A stretch of 64,000 nucleotides of DNA from Culex pipiens pallens. Its lineage: Eukaryota > Arthropoda > Insecta > Diptera > Culicidae. The translations under genes and the position numbers were made by a program. The stretch spans positions 72,501,021 through 72,565,020 of the forward strand of contig NC_068938.1 of NCBI RefSeq assembly GCF_016801865.2, given 5' to 3'. The notes under the pieces are model-generated. The model searched no databases. It worked only from the letters and a program-made list of their open reading frames with translations, and had not been told where the DNA came from. Of the stretch, positions 43,871 through 55,371 are shown piece by piece (within the stretch, counting starts at the first letter, position 1; the number at the start of each line of letters is the position of its first letter).

Positions 43871-46800
43871 ATGAATCCCCCGATGAGTGCGTACGGGCAG
43901 CCGCCCCAAGGGTGGCCACAGCAAGGCGTAGGACAAGCGGCGGCAGCAGCGCCACCACCTTTGCCGCCCGTCAATGGGGCTCCGCAAAACGTAAGTTTGC
44001 TCTTGTACTGTTTTTTTTTTTCTGCCAGCGTGTTCAATAAATCAGTGTAAGCGATTATCCAGATTTTTCGAAACTTAAAAGAGCCTGAATAAAATTTATA
44101 GTTTTGCTTGATTGAGCTTAGTTGCCCTATCACATTTTGACTACGTGTCACAACTCTATTTAAGTTATTAATGCCGTCAACTGGGATGAATCGGGATCAA
44201 CAAAACGTTTTGTTGATTTGAAAATCATATTTTTTGTTGAATCAACGCTAAACGTCAAGGCAGCTTTAAAAAAAACAACAAAATACTTTTGTGGAATTGA
44301 GAAAATCAAGGTTTGTTTCAACGCAATTTAATTGTTGATTATATTCAACCAAAAAATCGTTGATTCAAACCTCGTACAGGCTGATTCTACAAAACATTTA
44401 TCTGCGTGTAGGTACCATTTCAGTATGGACATGGGCCAACCAATGACACAAAATGACTTCTTTGGTCATAGAGAAGGTCTTTACAAAGTTTGAGACAAAT
44501 TATAAAAATCAAAAAAATATTAAAGGGCAAGGGTCTCATAAAAGACATAAAAAACATCATTCTGTTTGTTTGGAGGTTCTTGAATAAGCTTTCTGAAAAG
44601 TTATTTTTTTATGTAGATCCATCGGACCAAAGGTCTACATGGATGTTTTGGTTGGTTAAGATGCTAAAATAAAAGAAAAACAAAAAAAATATTTAAAAAA
44701 TTTTAGAGTTGAAAACAATGCAAAGAAAGAAAAAATCTTAAATCTAAAATTGTATTTAGAAAAAAATCAAAAACTCTAAGATTCTAAAATCATAAAATTC
44801 TGGAAATAAATTTTAAAACTTTTAAACTCGTTCGAAATCAATTCAAAAAATCAGGGGGTATTTTTTATTTTTTTTTCAAAAAACTTCAAAATTTTAAAGG
44901 AAATAGAAGTCTATCCAACTGAAAACCTATCCAGGTTTTTAAGCAAAGATGGCGTTCGAATGGCGAACATCCAAAATCTTAAAATCGCGCAGTAGCACCA
45001 ACATTAGAAAACAACTGTGGCTGTCATGCCATGGCACACTTTTTTTGGAATAATGGTACCACTGCGTGATTTTGACATTTCGGACGTTCACCAATCAAGC
45101 GCCATCTTCGCTTAAAAACCTGGATAGAAAAGCATTTTCCTTCGCTTTAAATCATGCTTAGCATGTCTAGAATCGATAAAAAATATTTTCTTTTTTTTTT
45201 GTGGAATTCCAATGTACAGGACCGCAAAAAGTTTTTTTCGGCGAAAAAAAATCTCTTCAATACTTGGGCATTTTGAAAACTGCAGGCCAAGTGCGAATGA
45301 TGCTGATGATACCTCTTCAGTTGACGCTCAGGCGAGGAACATCCTGGAAGGAGCGTCACTGACTACGTCCGTAGTCCTGTTAGATCATACTTGATCAAGA
45401 CAGTATAGATCTGGTTCCTTGCAAGTGTCCTATTTTCTTACCTCCACGTTGGCTTGGTTTTCATGATGACCTAGCTGGTGGCCTGTGGAAACGGATCGTA
45501 AACCTTTGACCAAAGTCAAAGTCGAGACGGCTAAAAGAAAGGGGCGCGACAATGTGGGAAAGGGAAGTAATTTGTGATTGTAGACGGTATTGTTTTGATT
45601 CGCAGTATGTTGAGTCAACTGCTGTGGATGTACCTGAAACATCGCACAACGGGGTTTCTCTTCTCTTCATTCTCAGCTACCACCTATCTTCTGTTTATTT
45701 TGTTTCACTGATTTTCTAACGCGGCTTCTGTTTACTATCCTCCATTTGATTTCGATTTTACTCATTTGATTCTTTTATTTCTCAACGCTTTTTCACTCTA
45801 TTTTACCAATTGATGCTGCTGTAACATACTTTCTGCTTTCCCTTAATTTGGCAGCGATGTCAATTTTGTTATCATCTGCCTTTTCTTTATTTATCTATTT
45901 GAATAATTTTTCATTTGCCCTATAAATTGCCCTCAATACAATCTAAGCTTGTTTGTTACCTCTATTTATTAATTATTGTTAATTTATTTATCTACTTCAT
46001 AAATTACTATCTTTCTTTTACTATTGATTCTTCAAATAGTATATTTCTTTCACTGTCCATTGTTTTCAATCTTCACCCTTTTCTTCAAACAAATGAGGTT
46101 CGAGCCCTTACTCAATTTTTGGAGTGATCAAAGAATTAACACAAATATTACTATTGTACTTTTGAAAAACTTTTATAAAATGCTTAGGACCAAAGTTGTA
46201 ACAAAACACCGCGACAAAAGAAATAGTAACATAAAAACACGACTCAACACTAGGAAAGATTTCAGGAGAAAACAAAACACAGTAAAATAACAACTAGTTT
46301 TTGAATTCAAACTAAAATAAAACAGTTTTTGCTTTAATGAAAGTTGATAGGCACACTATAAATGGTTAGGCGCTTATACTTACATCAAACCCTACGTAAT
46401 GTACCACCCCCGGCCGAGTTAAAATGCGTAACCGGAAAAGAAGGTGTGCATGCCTGGCACGAACACTCAAAGCGTGTTCTAGCGTGCTGCTCGTACTGAC
46501 TCAGAGCAAGGGTGAGATGTAGGTGTAAGGGCAGTGCGTGTTCGTCGGGAACCTGGTGCATAAGATCGGTCAAGGCCCGTTCTTACACTGAAAATTGCGA
46601 ATTGCGAATTGCGAATACTTGGGCATTTTGAAAACTAATTATTGCAAAACAACTGGGCAGGTGTAAAATGCACTTTAAAACACTTTTTTTCATTCAAATG
46701 TCGAGACCAATGATAATCTCAGATAATTTGATGAAAGTGAGGCATGGGACTCATCATTGGATGAGTTGTCCGAAATGTTAAAGATCTGCAAACTAAATTT

Positions 46801-49800
46801 AGTATTTGTAATTGCATTGCTATTCAGGGTTGTTACGGACGGCGCGGATCGCGCGGATTTGTTGACTAATTTTGCTCAGGCGCGGATTTCGCGCGGATGG
46901 CAATTTTGATAAATAAATAGATAATAAGATAGAATTACTTTCAAGTAGTAAAGAAAAGTAAAAATATTATCAAGAATTACGAGAATTTGTTTTTTTCCGT
47001 TGAGTGCAATTTCAGTTTCAATTATTTTTTAAATGTATGGTTTAGAATTTCTTAGATAAAATTATTACTACACTTAACTCATTTCTTAGTAAATCCGGCT
47101 CTGAATTTGTAATTTCTTTTGAGTTTTGAGTAATGTTTTTTTACCCTTATTTATTTTTAATTTTATAGTGGATATATTCATTTTACCTTTGAATTTTTCA
47201 TGGGATTTACCCGTAGAAATATTTTTCTAAATTTAAACATTCTTGGCGAAAAATAAAATGATCTGAACATTCAAAAACTAATGCTCCATCATTCAAAATT
47301 AACAAATTCGAAACCTTTTTTATATTTTAATAGTTTTTTTAATCAATGTTTTTAAAATTTAGATTAAAATTTTTTCGAATTTCTAAAATCGTAATTTAAA
47401 AAAACCGAAATTTCTAAATTCAGAATTTTAAAAATCTGAATTTCAAAACTCCAAAAAACTACAAAAACAAAATTTAAAGAAAAATTAAAAATTAAAAATA
47501 AACAAAATAAAAAAAATCTAAATAAAAAAATCAATGTTTAAAAACTAAAAAATATTAAATTTAAAACAATTTTGAAAACAAAAAAAAGGAAATCTAAAAA
47601 ATCTAAAAAAAAATCTTAGATTCTTAAATTCTTAAATTCTTAAACTGTTAAATTCTTAAATTCTTAAATTCTTAAATTCTTAAATTCTTAAATTCTTAAA
47701 TTCTTAAATTCTTAAACTCTTAAATTCTTAAATTCGTAAATTCTTTTTTAATAGATAATTTATAAACTTTAAATTTGGATTTTGAATTGTTGGAGTCTTT
47801 GAATTTTAAATTTTTGAAAGTTAGTATCTGTTATTTTTTTCTGTATTTTAAAATTTTATATTTTGTTGTTTTTTTTTATTTCTAAAATTTAAAATTGAAC
47901 TAAAAAAACAGAAACATGAAAAAATTACTGTGAAAACTTGAAAAACTAAAAATCGAAAAAGAAAATGATAGGAGGTGGTAGAATAAAGGAGCCACTACGC
48001 TACCGCAAACAAACGAACTCGCACTTTTTCGTGTTTGACAGTTTGCCAAACTCGCAAACTTATTTGTGACAAACTCGCAAATTAGGCAAAATGTATGCAG
48101 GCTGACGTTTGTACAAACAAATTCAGGCAAACTGTCAAAAAGTGCGAGTTTGTTTGCCGTAGTGTAATAGCTCCTTGAGAAAATGTCTGTGCGTGTGTAT
48201 GTCTGTAAGTCCGTGCACCGAAAAAAAAAAATGCACTCGATTATCTCTGGATTGGATGAACCGATTTGGACCGTTCTGGACTCATTAGATTCGTCATGGT
48301 GTTAAACAAGACCCTAGCTAATATAATGAAGTTTTGTTAAGTTATGCTAGAAATATGATTTTAACAAAGTCCGAAAGATTGCAAAAGGGTGGTTTCTGAA
48401 AGGTATTTGAAAGACTTTTCTAACGAGTCCAAAACATTGAAGGTCTGACAAGCCTATCAAACGAAAAATATAACTTTATCAATTTCTAAAGTGTTTCTAA
48501 ATATAATATTTCAACTAAACACTACAATCTTGTTTGCAGCTTCCAAACCAATTCCAGAACATGTCTCTCGGTGGCCCTCCACTCAAGCACGAGCAGGCCC
48601 CTTTCCCGAACCAGCCGATGGTCGGGCGCCCACCTTCCGGCGCGCCACCTGTCGCTCCTGGGGGCGGCATTCCCGGTGGTTTTCCACAGCAGCAGCAGCA
48701 GCCGGGCCAACCACCGCTGCAAAATGGTCCTCCGCCTGTCGGCCAGCCTCCGGGAATGGCGGCCAGACCACCCGTCGCTCCGAACTACGGCCTTCCCAAC
48801 GGTCATCAGCAAAGCATGCAGCCTAACCAACCCGGAATGCCACCCAATCCGATGGTCCCGGGTCAACCTCCCATGCAGTATGCTCCACCGCAGCCCATGG
48901 GCGGACCTCCCAGACCGGGTCAACCGATGCCGGCCATGGGCCAGCAACCCAACTATCCTCCTCAGCCGTATCAACAGCAGCAGCAGCCGCCCCAACAATT
49001 CGCTCCGCCACCACTTCAAGCTCAACCGCAATTTCCACCGCAGCAACAGCAGCAGCAGCAGCCGTATCCCGGTCAACCGGGAATGCCACCGATGCCGGCA
49101 CCTCCCGGCCAATACCCACCCGGAATGCAGCAACCTCCGATGAGTGGCCCTGGCATGCCGCCGATGCCGAACGCCGCTCCCGGTGGCTATCCGATGCAGC
49201 CCGGCCAGATGCCACCGCAGATGCAGCAGGGTGGAGGCGCTCCGCCGCACATGTTGCCACCCCACGGTCGCGGTTATAATGTGAGTTTGATTGTGGCGAT
49301 TTCTTTCGGGGAGAATGATTTTTAATGTTCTTTTTATGCTTTTAGCAACAACCTGGTCCGCAAGGATACGGTCAGATGCCGGGACAGCAGGGTCCGCATT
49401 ATCCGCCTGCGCCGGCACCGCCGGCCCAGAATCGACTGGATCCGGACAGCATGCCCAATCCGATTCAGGTGATGAGCGAGAATCAGCGCTCGTGCGGAGG
49501 AGAGTTTGCGACGAACGCGGCCGGACTGGTGCCGCCGTTGGCCACGACCAAGTTCATCACCCAGGACCAGGGTAACTCTGGGCCGCGTTACATGCGTTCG
49601 TCGATGTACAACCTCCCGATCAACACGGACATGATGAAGCAGAGTGCGGTTCCGTTCGCGTTGATCGTTTCGCCGTTTGCTCGTGCCGCCGAGAAGGAGC
49701 TGGCCCCGCCGATCGTCAACTTTGGCGAGCTGGGACCGATTCGGTGCATCCGCTGCAAGGCCTACATGTGTCCGTTTATGCAGTTCATCGACGGTGGACG

Positions 49801-52800
49801 TCGCTTCCAGTGTTTGCTGTGCAAGGCCACAACGGAAGTTCCGGCAGAGTACTTCCAGCATCTGGATCACACCGGCCAGCGAATGGACAAGTACGAGCGC
49901 CCGGAGCTGGTGCTGGGAACGTACGAGTTTGTGGCCACCAAGGACTACTGCCGGAACAACACTCCGCCGAAGCCACCGGCGATGGTGTTCGTGATTGACG
50001 TGTCGTACAACAACGTCAAGTCCGGGCTGGTTCATTTGCTGTGCGCGGAGATCAAGAATATTATTAGCCACCTGCCCGTGGACGAGGGCCAGGAGCGCAC
50101 CTCGATGAAGGTCGGCTTCATCACCTACAACAGCTCCGTTCACTTTTACAACTGCAAGAGCAGCCTCGCTCAGCCCCAGATGATGGTCGTCGGCGATGTC
50201 CAGGTAAGGGTCAACTTCTAAAAGCACAGCACAGAATCTAATTCTTCCAAACCTTCTCCTACAGGAAATGTTCATGCCCCTGCTGGACGGCTTCCTCGTC
50301 GATCCGGAAGAGTCCAGCGTCGTGATCGACGCGCTGATGCAGCAAATCCCGAAGATGTTTGGCGACACGCGCGAAACCGAAACCATCCTGCTGCCGGCGC
50401 TGCAGGCCGGCCTGGAGGCGCTCAAGGCGTCGGACTGCGCCGGCAAGCTGTACGTGTTCCACTCGTCGCTGCCGACGGCCGAAGCGCCCGGCAAGCTGAA
50501 GGCCCGCGACGACCGCAAGCTGCTCGGTACGGACAAGGAGAAGACGGTGCTGAGTGAGTAGAGAACGATATCTTGTGGGAGAAAGAGTTGGTTTCAATAA
50601 GTTCTTCTCGCTCAACAGCGCCGCAGTCGACGGTGTACAACATGCTCGGCCAGGAGTGCGTCGGTGCGGGCGTTTCCGTGGATCTGTTTATCATGAACAA
50701 CTCGTACATCGATCTGGCGACCATCGGGCAGGTGTCCCGGTTGACCGGAGGTGAAATCTACAAGTACACCTACTTCCAGGTAAGAAGGCAACTACAGCAC
50801 TGTTTCAACGAGTCACTCCAACTTTTTTTTTCTCGTAGGCCGATATTGACGGGCAGCGGCTGGTGAACGACCTGATCAAGAACATCTCGCGGCCGATCGC
50901 GTTCGACACGGTGATGCGCGTGCGCACGTCCACCGGCATCCGGCCGACCGACTTCTTCGGGCACTTCTTCATGTCCAACACGACAGACATGGAGATTGCC
51001 AGCGTTGGTAAGTGTGATAAGGGCGTCTCCACGGCTGGGGGGCCAACTGCAAAGCTGTCGCGGTAGCAACTTTTGCTCCCAGTTCATTGGGATTTCACAT
51101 TGCTACTCCGTTTTTTCTGCGTGTTTGCTACCGTGTTAAAAAAAATTAAATCATTTAAAAAAATTAATCATTTACATGTAAAAAATAATTGAAAATTAAT
51201 TAATCTATTTCAAATTTTATTAAAAGTTTTTGTCCCTCGGCTCTGGCCATGGTAAAATTTCAGCATTAAAAATTTAGAAGCAATAACTGCCGTTCTACGC
51301 ATAATTGTCCCATGTTCAAAAAAGTGCAACTGAGAAAAACGCGTTTGAAATTTTTCGACCGATTTCTGTGTTTCTACGCATAATTGTCCCGTGGGTTCCT
51401 ATTCGCCCTATGTGTCCCTAATTGCCCCAGTTAACAGTTTATCGCCCTTATTTGTGATTCTCTTGCTATACAACAGGTAAACAAGACATAATGCTAAGTA
51501 AAACTAATGATTCCGTGTAAGAAAATACTTGGTGGGACAATTATGCGTAGAAGTTCAACGATGGGACAAACAGACTTGGTGTTGTTTTTGATGAGTTTCC
51601 GAACAAAGTTCCAGATTTTATGTGTTTTTCTTAAAGTACACATCAGACTAAACTTAAAAATGACATAAAGTCAAAATCGTCAAAAACTGACATGGGACAA
51701 TTATGCGTAGAACGGCAGATAACTATCACAAAATGCTTTTTACATTTTAACAGTTACACTCAACCCCCGGTGGTTGGTCACTTTTTCGATTGACGCTTTT
51801 TTAGTTTGTACCCCGTTGGTTGGTCAAAGTCAAACTAAAAAGTGACAAACTGTCACTTTTTACACGGCGCTCACGCACACTATCAAAAGAAACGTTTGGT
51901 AGTGTGTGTGAACTACGTGTGAAAGGGGTGTCAAACTAAAAAGTTATTCCGTTCGTTTGACAACAGTTGCTACAGTCCAGACTCGATTATCCGAAGGTTT
52001 GTATGGAACTTCGGATAATCGAATCACGAACAAAATAAAAATCGTATTTTTTATATTCTTATTTTGTACATCAACTAAGAGTTCTGCGACCCAATTTATG
52101 TCAAATTTGAATAGTTGATTGCCTATTAAATAAAAAAATGCATTTTTTTTTCAATATTTCATCACTGCTTTTTTGGTCACCATCTTGGATTTAAAAATTA
52201 TAAATCATTTAAATTAGTTTATGGGTCATATTTAAGCTCAATAAACAAAAATAAGACAACGAAAAAAAAATATTTTTCGTTGTTCGATTATCCGAAGTTT
52301 CGATTATGCGAAGTGATTTTTTCCGAGGTCTTCAGATAATCGAGTCAGGACTGTAGTACCAAAAATCTGCAAAATATCACTGAATTTCATTCAAAATCGT
52401 CCCGAAAAATCAAGGGACAAACAAATTCTAAAAACTTTAACATTTTAATGGAAGTAGACGTCTAATCAACTGAAAACAATTTGAAGTGCAATTGCCTGCA
52501 TTTTAAATCTAGAGTTTTTTTTTAATGTTTATTACTATTACCTTTCATACTTTCCAACGGAAGGCGTTATCAGACAAAAACATAAAAAATCAAAAAAAAA
52601 TTAAAATTAAAAAAAAATAATAATAAAAGAAATAATTTTAAAAAATAAAAAGACTTCAAAAATACATAATTTAAAAACATATTATTTTAATTGAAAAACA
52701 TAAAAAACTGAAATAGAATAAGGCAGAATTTTTTTTAAATAAAAACTTTTAAAAAAAATCACAAATTTATTTTTTTAATATAAAAAATATTTATACCAGC

Positions 52801-54978
52801 CTTAAAGAAAATTAAAATAATTTTGAAAAATATCAAAAGTTTTTCATTTAAAAAAAACTAAAAAAATAGAAAATTTAAAAAAATCGAAAAAGCTAATTCA
52901 AAAAGTCACAACATTTTAAACAAAATTATTAAAAAAAATAATTCATTATTTTTTTCCATTAATAGGAATTAAAGATTTAAAAAAAATCTATTTAAAAAAA
53001 AGTTTTTTCTTCATTAAAAAAAAAAGTTTTGAAATTCCGCTGTGAAACAGTCAAGTTTTCCTGTCCTTCTGGAGAAACAAAACGGCCTACTTTTCCCTAC
53101 CAAAAGTAACAGAATGGAAAATAATTACCTTACAATAATACTGTAATGGTGCTGAAAAGTTGAACTTTTCAACACTATTATCGAAAAGTAACAATTTTCA
53201 AAAAAAAAATGTTTTGAAATATGAATTTACTACACACATGAATGTTTGACATAAAATTCCATTCTATAAGCGTTTTTTGGAATTGCAAAAAAATATTGTA
53301 AGCAACATATTGCAAAACTTGATTATTTCAGCACTCGTCGTATTTATCCATAAATGTACGATTTGTGCTGAAAAAATCTTCTTTTTGCAACTTGTTCTAC
53401 TATTAAAATAATTAAAAATTCAAAAAAATAAAATAAAAACAATACAAAAAAATAATAAAAAACATTCAAAAGAATAAAGAAATAATTAAAATCATAGAAA
53501 ATAAAAACAAATTGAAAAAATTTCAAAGGTTTAAGATTTTAAAAAATAAAACAATTAAACAAAAGAAAATTTAACAAAAAAAGCCATTATTTAAAACAAC
53601 AAAAGGAGGTATTAGACTATGACAAATAAGCTTGTATTTTTTTCAACATTTGTTTGCAGAAACGTCAGCCTGCATAGGACATTTTGCTTTGTTTGCGAAT
53701 TTGGCAAGCTGTCAAACATGTTTGTCATAGTTTTATACCTCCTAAAGCTTCAAATCATTGTCAAAAAATCTCTAACAAAACCAAACAGATTAAAATTCTT
53801 TTAAAAAACATAACCAAATTTTTCAAATTTGATTGGCACCCAGCCGTGGATACGGCCTAATACGAGTTTTGTAGAGTTGATAACTAACACATGTTTGCCT
53901 CTCCGCAGATTGTGACAAGTCGGTGGCGATCGAGATCAAGCACGACGACAAGCTGACCGACGAGAACGTGTTCATCCAGGTGGCGCTGCTGTTCACTTCC
54001 TGCTCGGGCCAGCGCCGGCTGCGCGTGCTCAACCTCAGCCTGAAGACGTGCAACCAGCTGGCGGATTTGTTCCGCAGTTGCGACCTGGACACGACTATTC
54101 TGTTCTTCGCCAAGCAGGGCCTGTTTAAGCTGCTGGAGAACAATCCGAAGGCGATCAAGGACAGCCTGATCACGAGGGCGGCCCAGATTCTGGCCTGCTA
54201 CCGGAAGAACTGCGCATCGCCCACGTCCGCCGGCCAGCTGATCCTGCCGGAGTGCATGAAGCTGCTGCCGCTGTACATTTCGTGTCTGCTGAAGAACGAC
54301 GCCTTCTCGGGGGGTTCGGACCTTACGCTGGACGACCGATCGTACGTGATCTACTTTGTGCAGAGCATGGATCTGCTGACGTCGGTGCGGTACTTTTACC
54401 CGCGGTTGATGGCGGTGCACGACGTCAACGTGGACGACTCGAATGTGCCGGCGGCCATCCGGTGCACGGCGGACAAGATGATGGAGGATGGTGCTTACAT
54501 TTTGGGTAAGAATTGGGCGCCTGAGCTGTATATAGCAGAGTTCAACGCAATTAATCGCTTTCAACTTTTTTTTTGCAGAAAACGGTATTCACATGTTCAT
54601 GTGGCTCGGCCTGGGCCTGTCGCCCGAGTTTACGCAGTCGGTCTTTGGCGCGCAGTGCACCCAGCAGATCGACACCGACCGTACGGGTTTGCCAGTATTC
54701 GATAATCCGCTGTCGAAGCGCGTTCGCGGCATCGTTGACAGCATACAGAACGAGAAGCACCGGTGCATGAGGGTTAGTAGCAAGAGCGATCATCTTCTTC
54801 AATTCTTCTCAACTTCAAAGCCCACTTTTTTCAGCTCACCCTGGTCAAGCAGCGGGACAAGCTGGAGAGCGTGCTGCGTCACTTCCTGGTCGAGGATCGC
54901 GGCATGAGCGACGGTTCCGCCAGCTACGTGGACTTTCTGTGTCACATGCACAAAGAAATCCGAACGTTACTGAGCTAG
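43871..54978 (+). CDS. Sec24CD: Sec24 (C/D subclass), COPII coat cargo adaptor
   Basis: Nine plus-strand exons (43871-43990, 48540-49280, 49346-50203, 50265-50553, 50619-50779, 50839-51007, 53909-54505, 54579-54772, 54835-54978) join in frame to 1090 residues with GT-AG introns. Residues 1-~400 are Pro/Gln/Gly-rich and disordered. A zinc finger uses C421, C424, C443 and C446 (RCIRCKAYMCPF ... FQCLLC). The trunk (vWA-like) domain starts near 499 (AMVFVIDVSYNN), followed by beta-sandwich, helical (ILACYRKNCASP) and gelsolin-like (ENGIHMFMWLG, ~979) domains. It ends HKEIRTLLS. CKAYMCPFMQFI and YFQHLDHTG place it with Sec24C/D, not A/B. It pairs with Sec23 at ER exit sites and selects cargo. Introns 1 (4.5 kb) and 6 (2.9 kb) are filled with mobile elements. 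The TAG stop is followed by a long in-frame extension (next entry). Confidence 0.93.
44927..45127. mobile_element. MITE in Sec24 intron 1
   Basis: The ends CTATCCAGGTTTTTAAGC and GCTTAAAAACCTGGATAG are inverted, extended by AAAGATGGCG-type pairing inward. TA lies at the termini. Non-coding, 201 bp. The preceding stretch 43991-44926 holds an older repeat with ATCAACAAAACG motifs (44180-44400) and AT-rich filler. Confidence 0.75.
45282..46613 (+). mobile_element. Retroposed non-coding unit, copy B, in Sec24 intron 1
   Basis: A 23-bp direct repeat flanks it (45259-45281 and 46614-46636; it contains TACTTGGGCATTTTG). The 1.33-kb body matches copy A, lacks the SINE, and ends in GAATTGC repeats. 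It lies in the same direction as Sec24 transcription. No protein is encoded. Confidence 0.82.
46637..47984. other. AT-rich part of Sec24 intron 1 with a short-period array
   Basis: Contains GCGCGGAT motifs near 46845-46895 and an 8-bp TTCTTAAA array at about 47615-47745. No coding exon is supported. Confidence 0.6.
47985..48180. mobile_element. Inverted-repeat element in Sec24 intron 1
   Basis: The left side reads GGAGCCACTACGCTACCGCA and AGTGCGAGTTTG-type complements lie on the right (CTCGCACTTTTTCGTGTTTG against AAAAAGTGCGAG). It is related to the smaller hairpin at 53606-53757 by GTTTGCGAGTTTGG-type phrases. Confidence 0.65.
48187..48470. mobile_element. Partial copy of the 22058-22912 element
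   Basis: CTCGATTATCTC, GGATTGGATGAACCG and GAAGGTCTGACA phrases match the interior of 22058-22912. The terminal repeats are missing. It ends about 70 bases before Sec24 exon 2. Confidence 0.55.
51021..51130. mobile_element. One end of a Harbinger-like MITE at the start of Sec24 intron 6
   Basis: TAA followed by GGGCGTCTCCACGGC begins 14 bases after exon 6 ends, and GTAGCAA, TTTGCTACCG subterminal motifs follow. The matching right end was not found, so it is truncated or rearranged. Confidence 0.6.
51287..51718. mobile_element. MITE with ATAA flanks in Sec24 intron 6
   Basis: The ends CTGCCGTTCTACGCATAATT and AATTATGCGTAGAACGGCAG are inverted, with ATAA at 51283-51286 and 51719-51722. The phrase TCTACGCATAATTGTCCC occurs again internally near 51373. 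Non-coding. Confidence 0.8.
51757..51972. mobile_element. Small element related to 43081-43277
   Basis: It starts TACACTCAACCCCCGGTGG and includes AAACTAAAAAGTGACAAACT and CTATCAAAAGAAACGTTTGG. It matches the reverse of the copy upstream of Sec24. Confidence 0.6.
51973..52353. mobile_element. TA-flanked MITE with CAGTCCAGACTCGATTATCC ends
   Basis: Left CAGTCCAGACTCGATTATCC, right GATAATCGAGTCAGGACTG, with TA on both sides (51971-51972, 52354-52355). The internal phrase TTCGATTATCCGAAG recurs. End sequence and TA target fit a pogo/Tc1-type MITE. A truncated relative lies at 56741-56805. Confidence 0.8.
52356..53605. other. AT-rich filler of Sec24 intron 6
   Basis: Mostly poly-A/T-rich sequence without coding exons. 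A CCAACGGAAGGCGTTATCAGAC phrase near 52554 resembles the SINE end at 40496-40516. Confidence 0.5.
53606..53757. mobile_element. Short hairpin element in Sec24 intron 6
   Basis: AGGAGGTATTAGACTATGAC on the left pairs with GTCATAGTTTTATACCTCCT on the right, with ACAAA/TTTGT inner pairing. It ends about 150 bases before exon 7. Confidence 0.7.
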
Positions 54979-55371
54979 CTGGATTACAACGGGAACAGTT
55001 TCAGCAGTCGCTTCAGATTTACCCACAACAACAACAACAGCAACAACAACAACCGAATCAACTCAAATAACGCAGCGTCAACGATCAACAGCAACAACAA
55101 CAACAACAACGTTGCCAATTGCCAGCGGTACGTACAGCCCTGCCATCATTACGCCGCTCCGCAACCGCCTCCACCCTGTGATGATGGGGAGGACGACGAC
55201 GACGACGGAAACGACACGATCGAGGAGGAAAACGAAGATGATGGCGAGGACGAGGAAACGGTGACGACGGAGGAAGTGTACCAGCAGCACTGTGGCGGCG
55301 GCGGTCGGAGCATCTCGCAGAATCGGACCCGGGCGCTGCGGTACCGGAAAGCATTCATGGGAAAGTGGTAA
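54979..55371 (+). CDS. Candidate readthrough extension of Sec24 (130 codons after TAG)
   Basis: Immediately after the Sec24 stop (TAG, 54976-54978) the same frame continues LDYNGNSFSSRFRF for 130 sense codons to TAA at 55369-55371. The first ~45 codons are Asn-rich (CAA/AAC repeats). Then come CQRYVQPCHHYAAPQPPPPC, a strongly acidic stretch (DDGEDDDDDGNDTIEEENED) and a basic end, RALRYRKAFMGKW. From about 55120 on, third positions are GC-rich with synonymous GAC/GAT and GAG/GAA mixing, as in coding DNA. The stop context TAG-C is among the leakier ones in insects. Alternatives: a 3' UTR with chance-open frames (a second frame is also open to about 55263), a sequencing or strain-specific nonsense change, or alternative splicing. 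Confidence 0.45.
   Translation: MDYNGNSFSSRFRFTHNNNNSNNNNRINSNNAASTINSNNNNNNVANCQRYVQPCHHYAAPQPPPPCDDGEDDDDDGNDTIEEENEDDGEDEETVTTEEVYQQHCGGGGRSISQNRTRALRYRKAFMGKW

Noticed and set aside
48522..50536. Long minus-strand frames (298 and 400 codons) over Sec24 exons 2-4
   Set aside because: They cross Sec24 introns and are His/Arg/Leu-rich complements of the Pro/Gln-rich coding strand.
54979..55263. Separate downstream gene starting after Sec24
   Set aside because: No start codon with good context opens the extension frame, and no splice acceptor precedes it; continuity with Sec24 or untranslated status is simpler.
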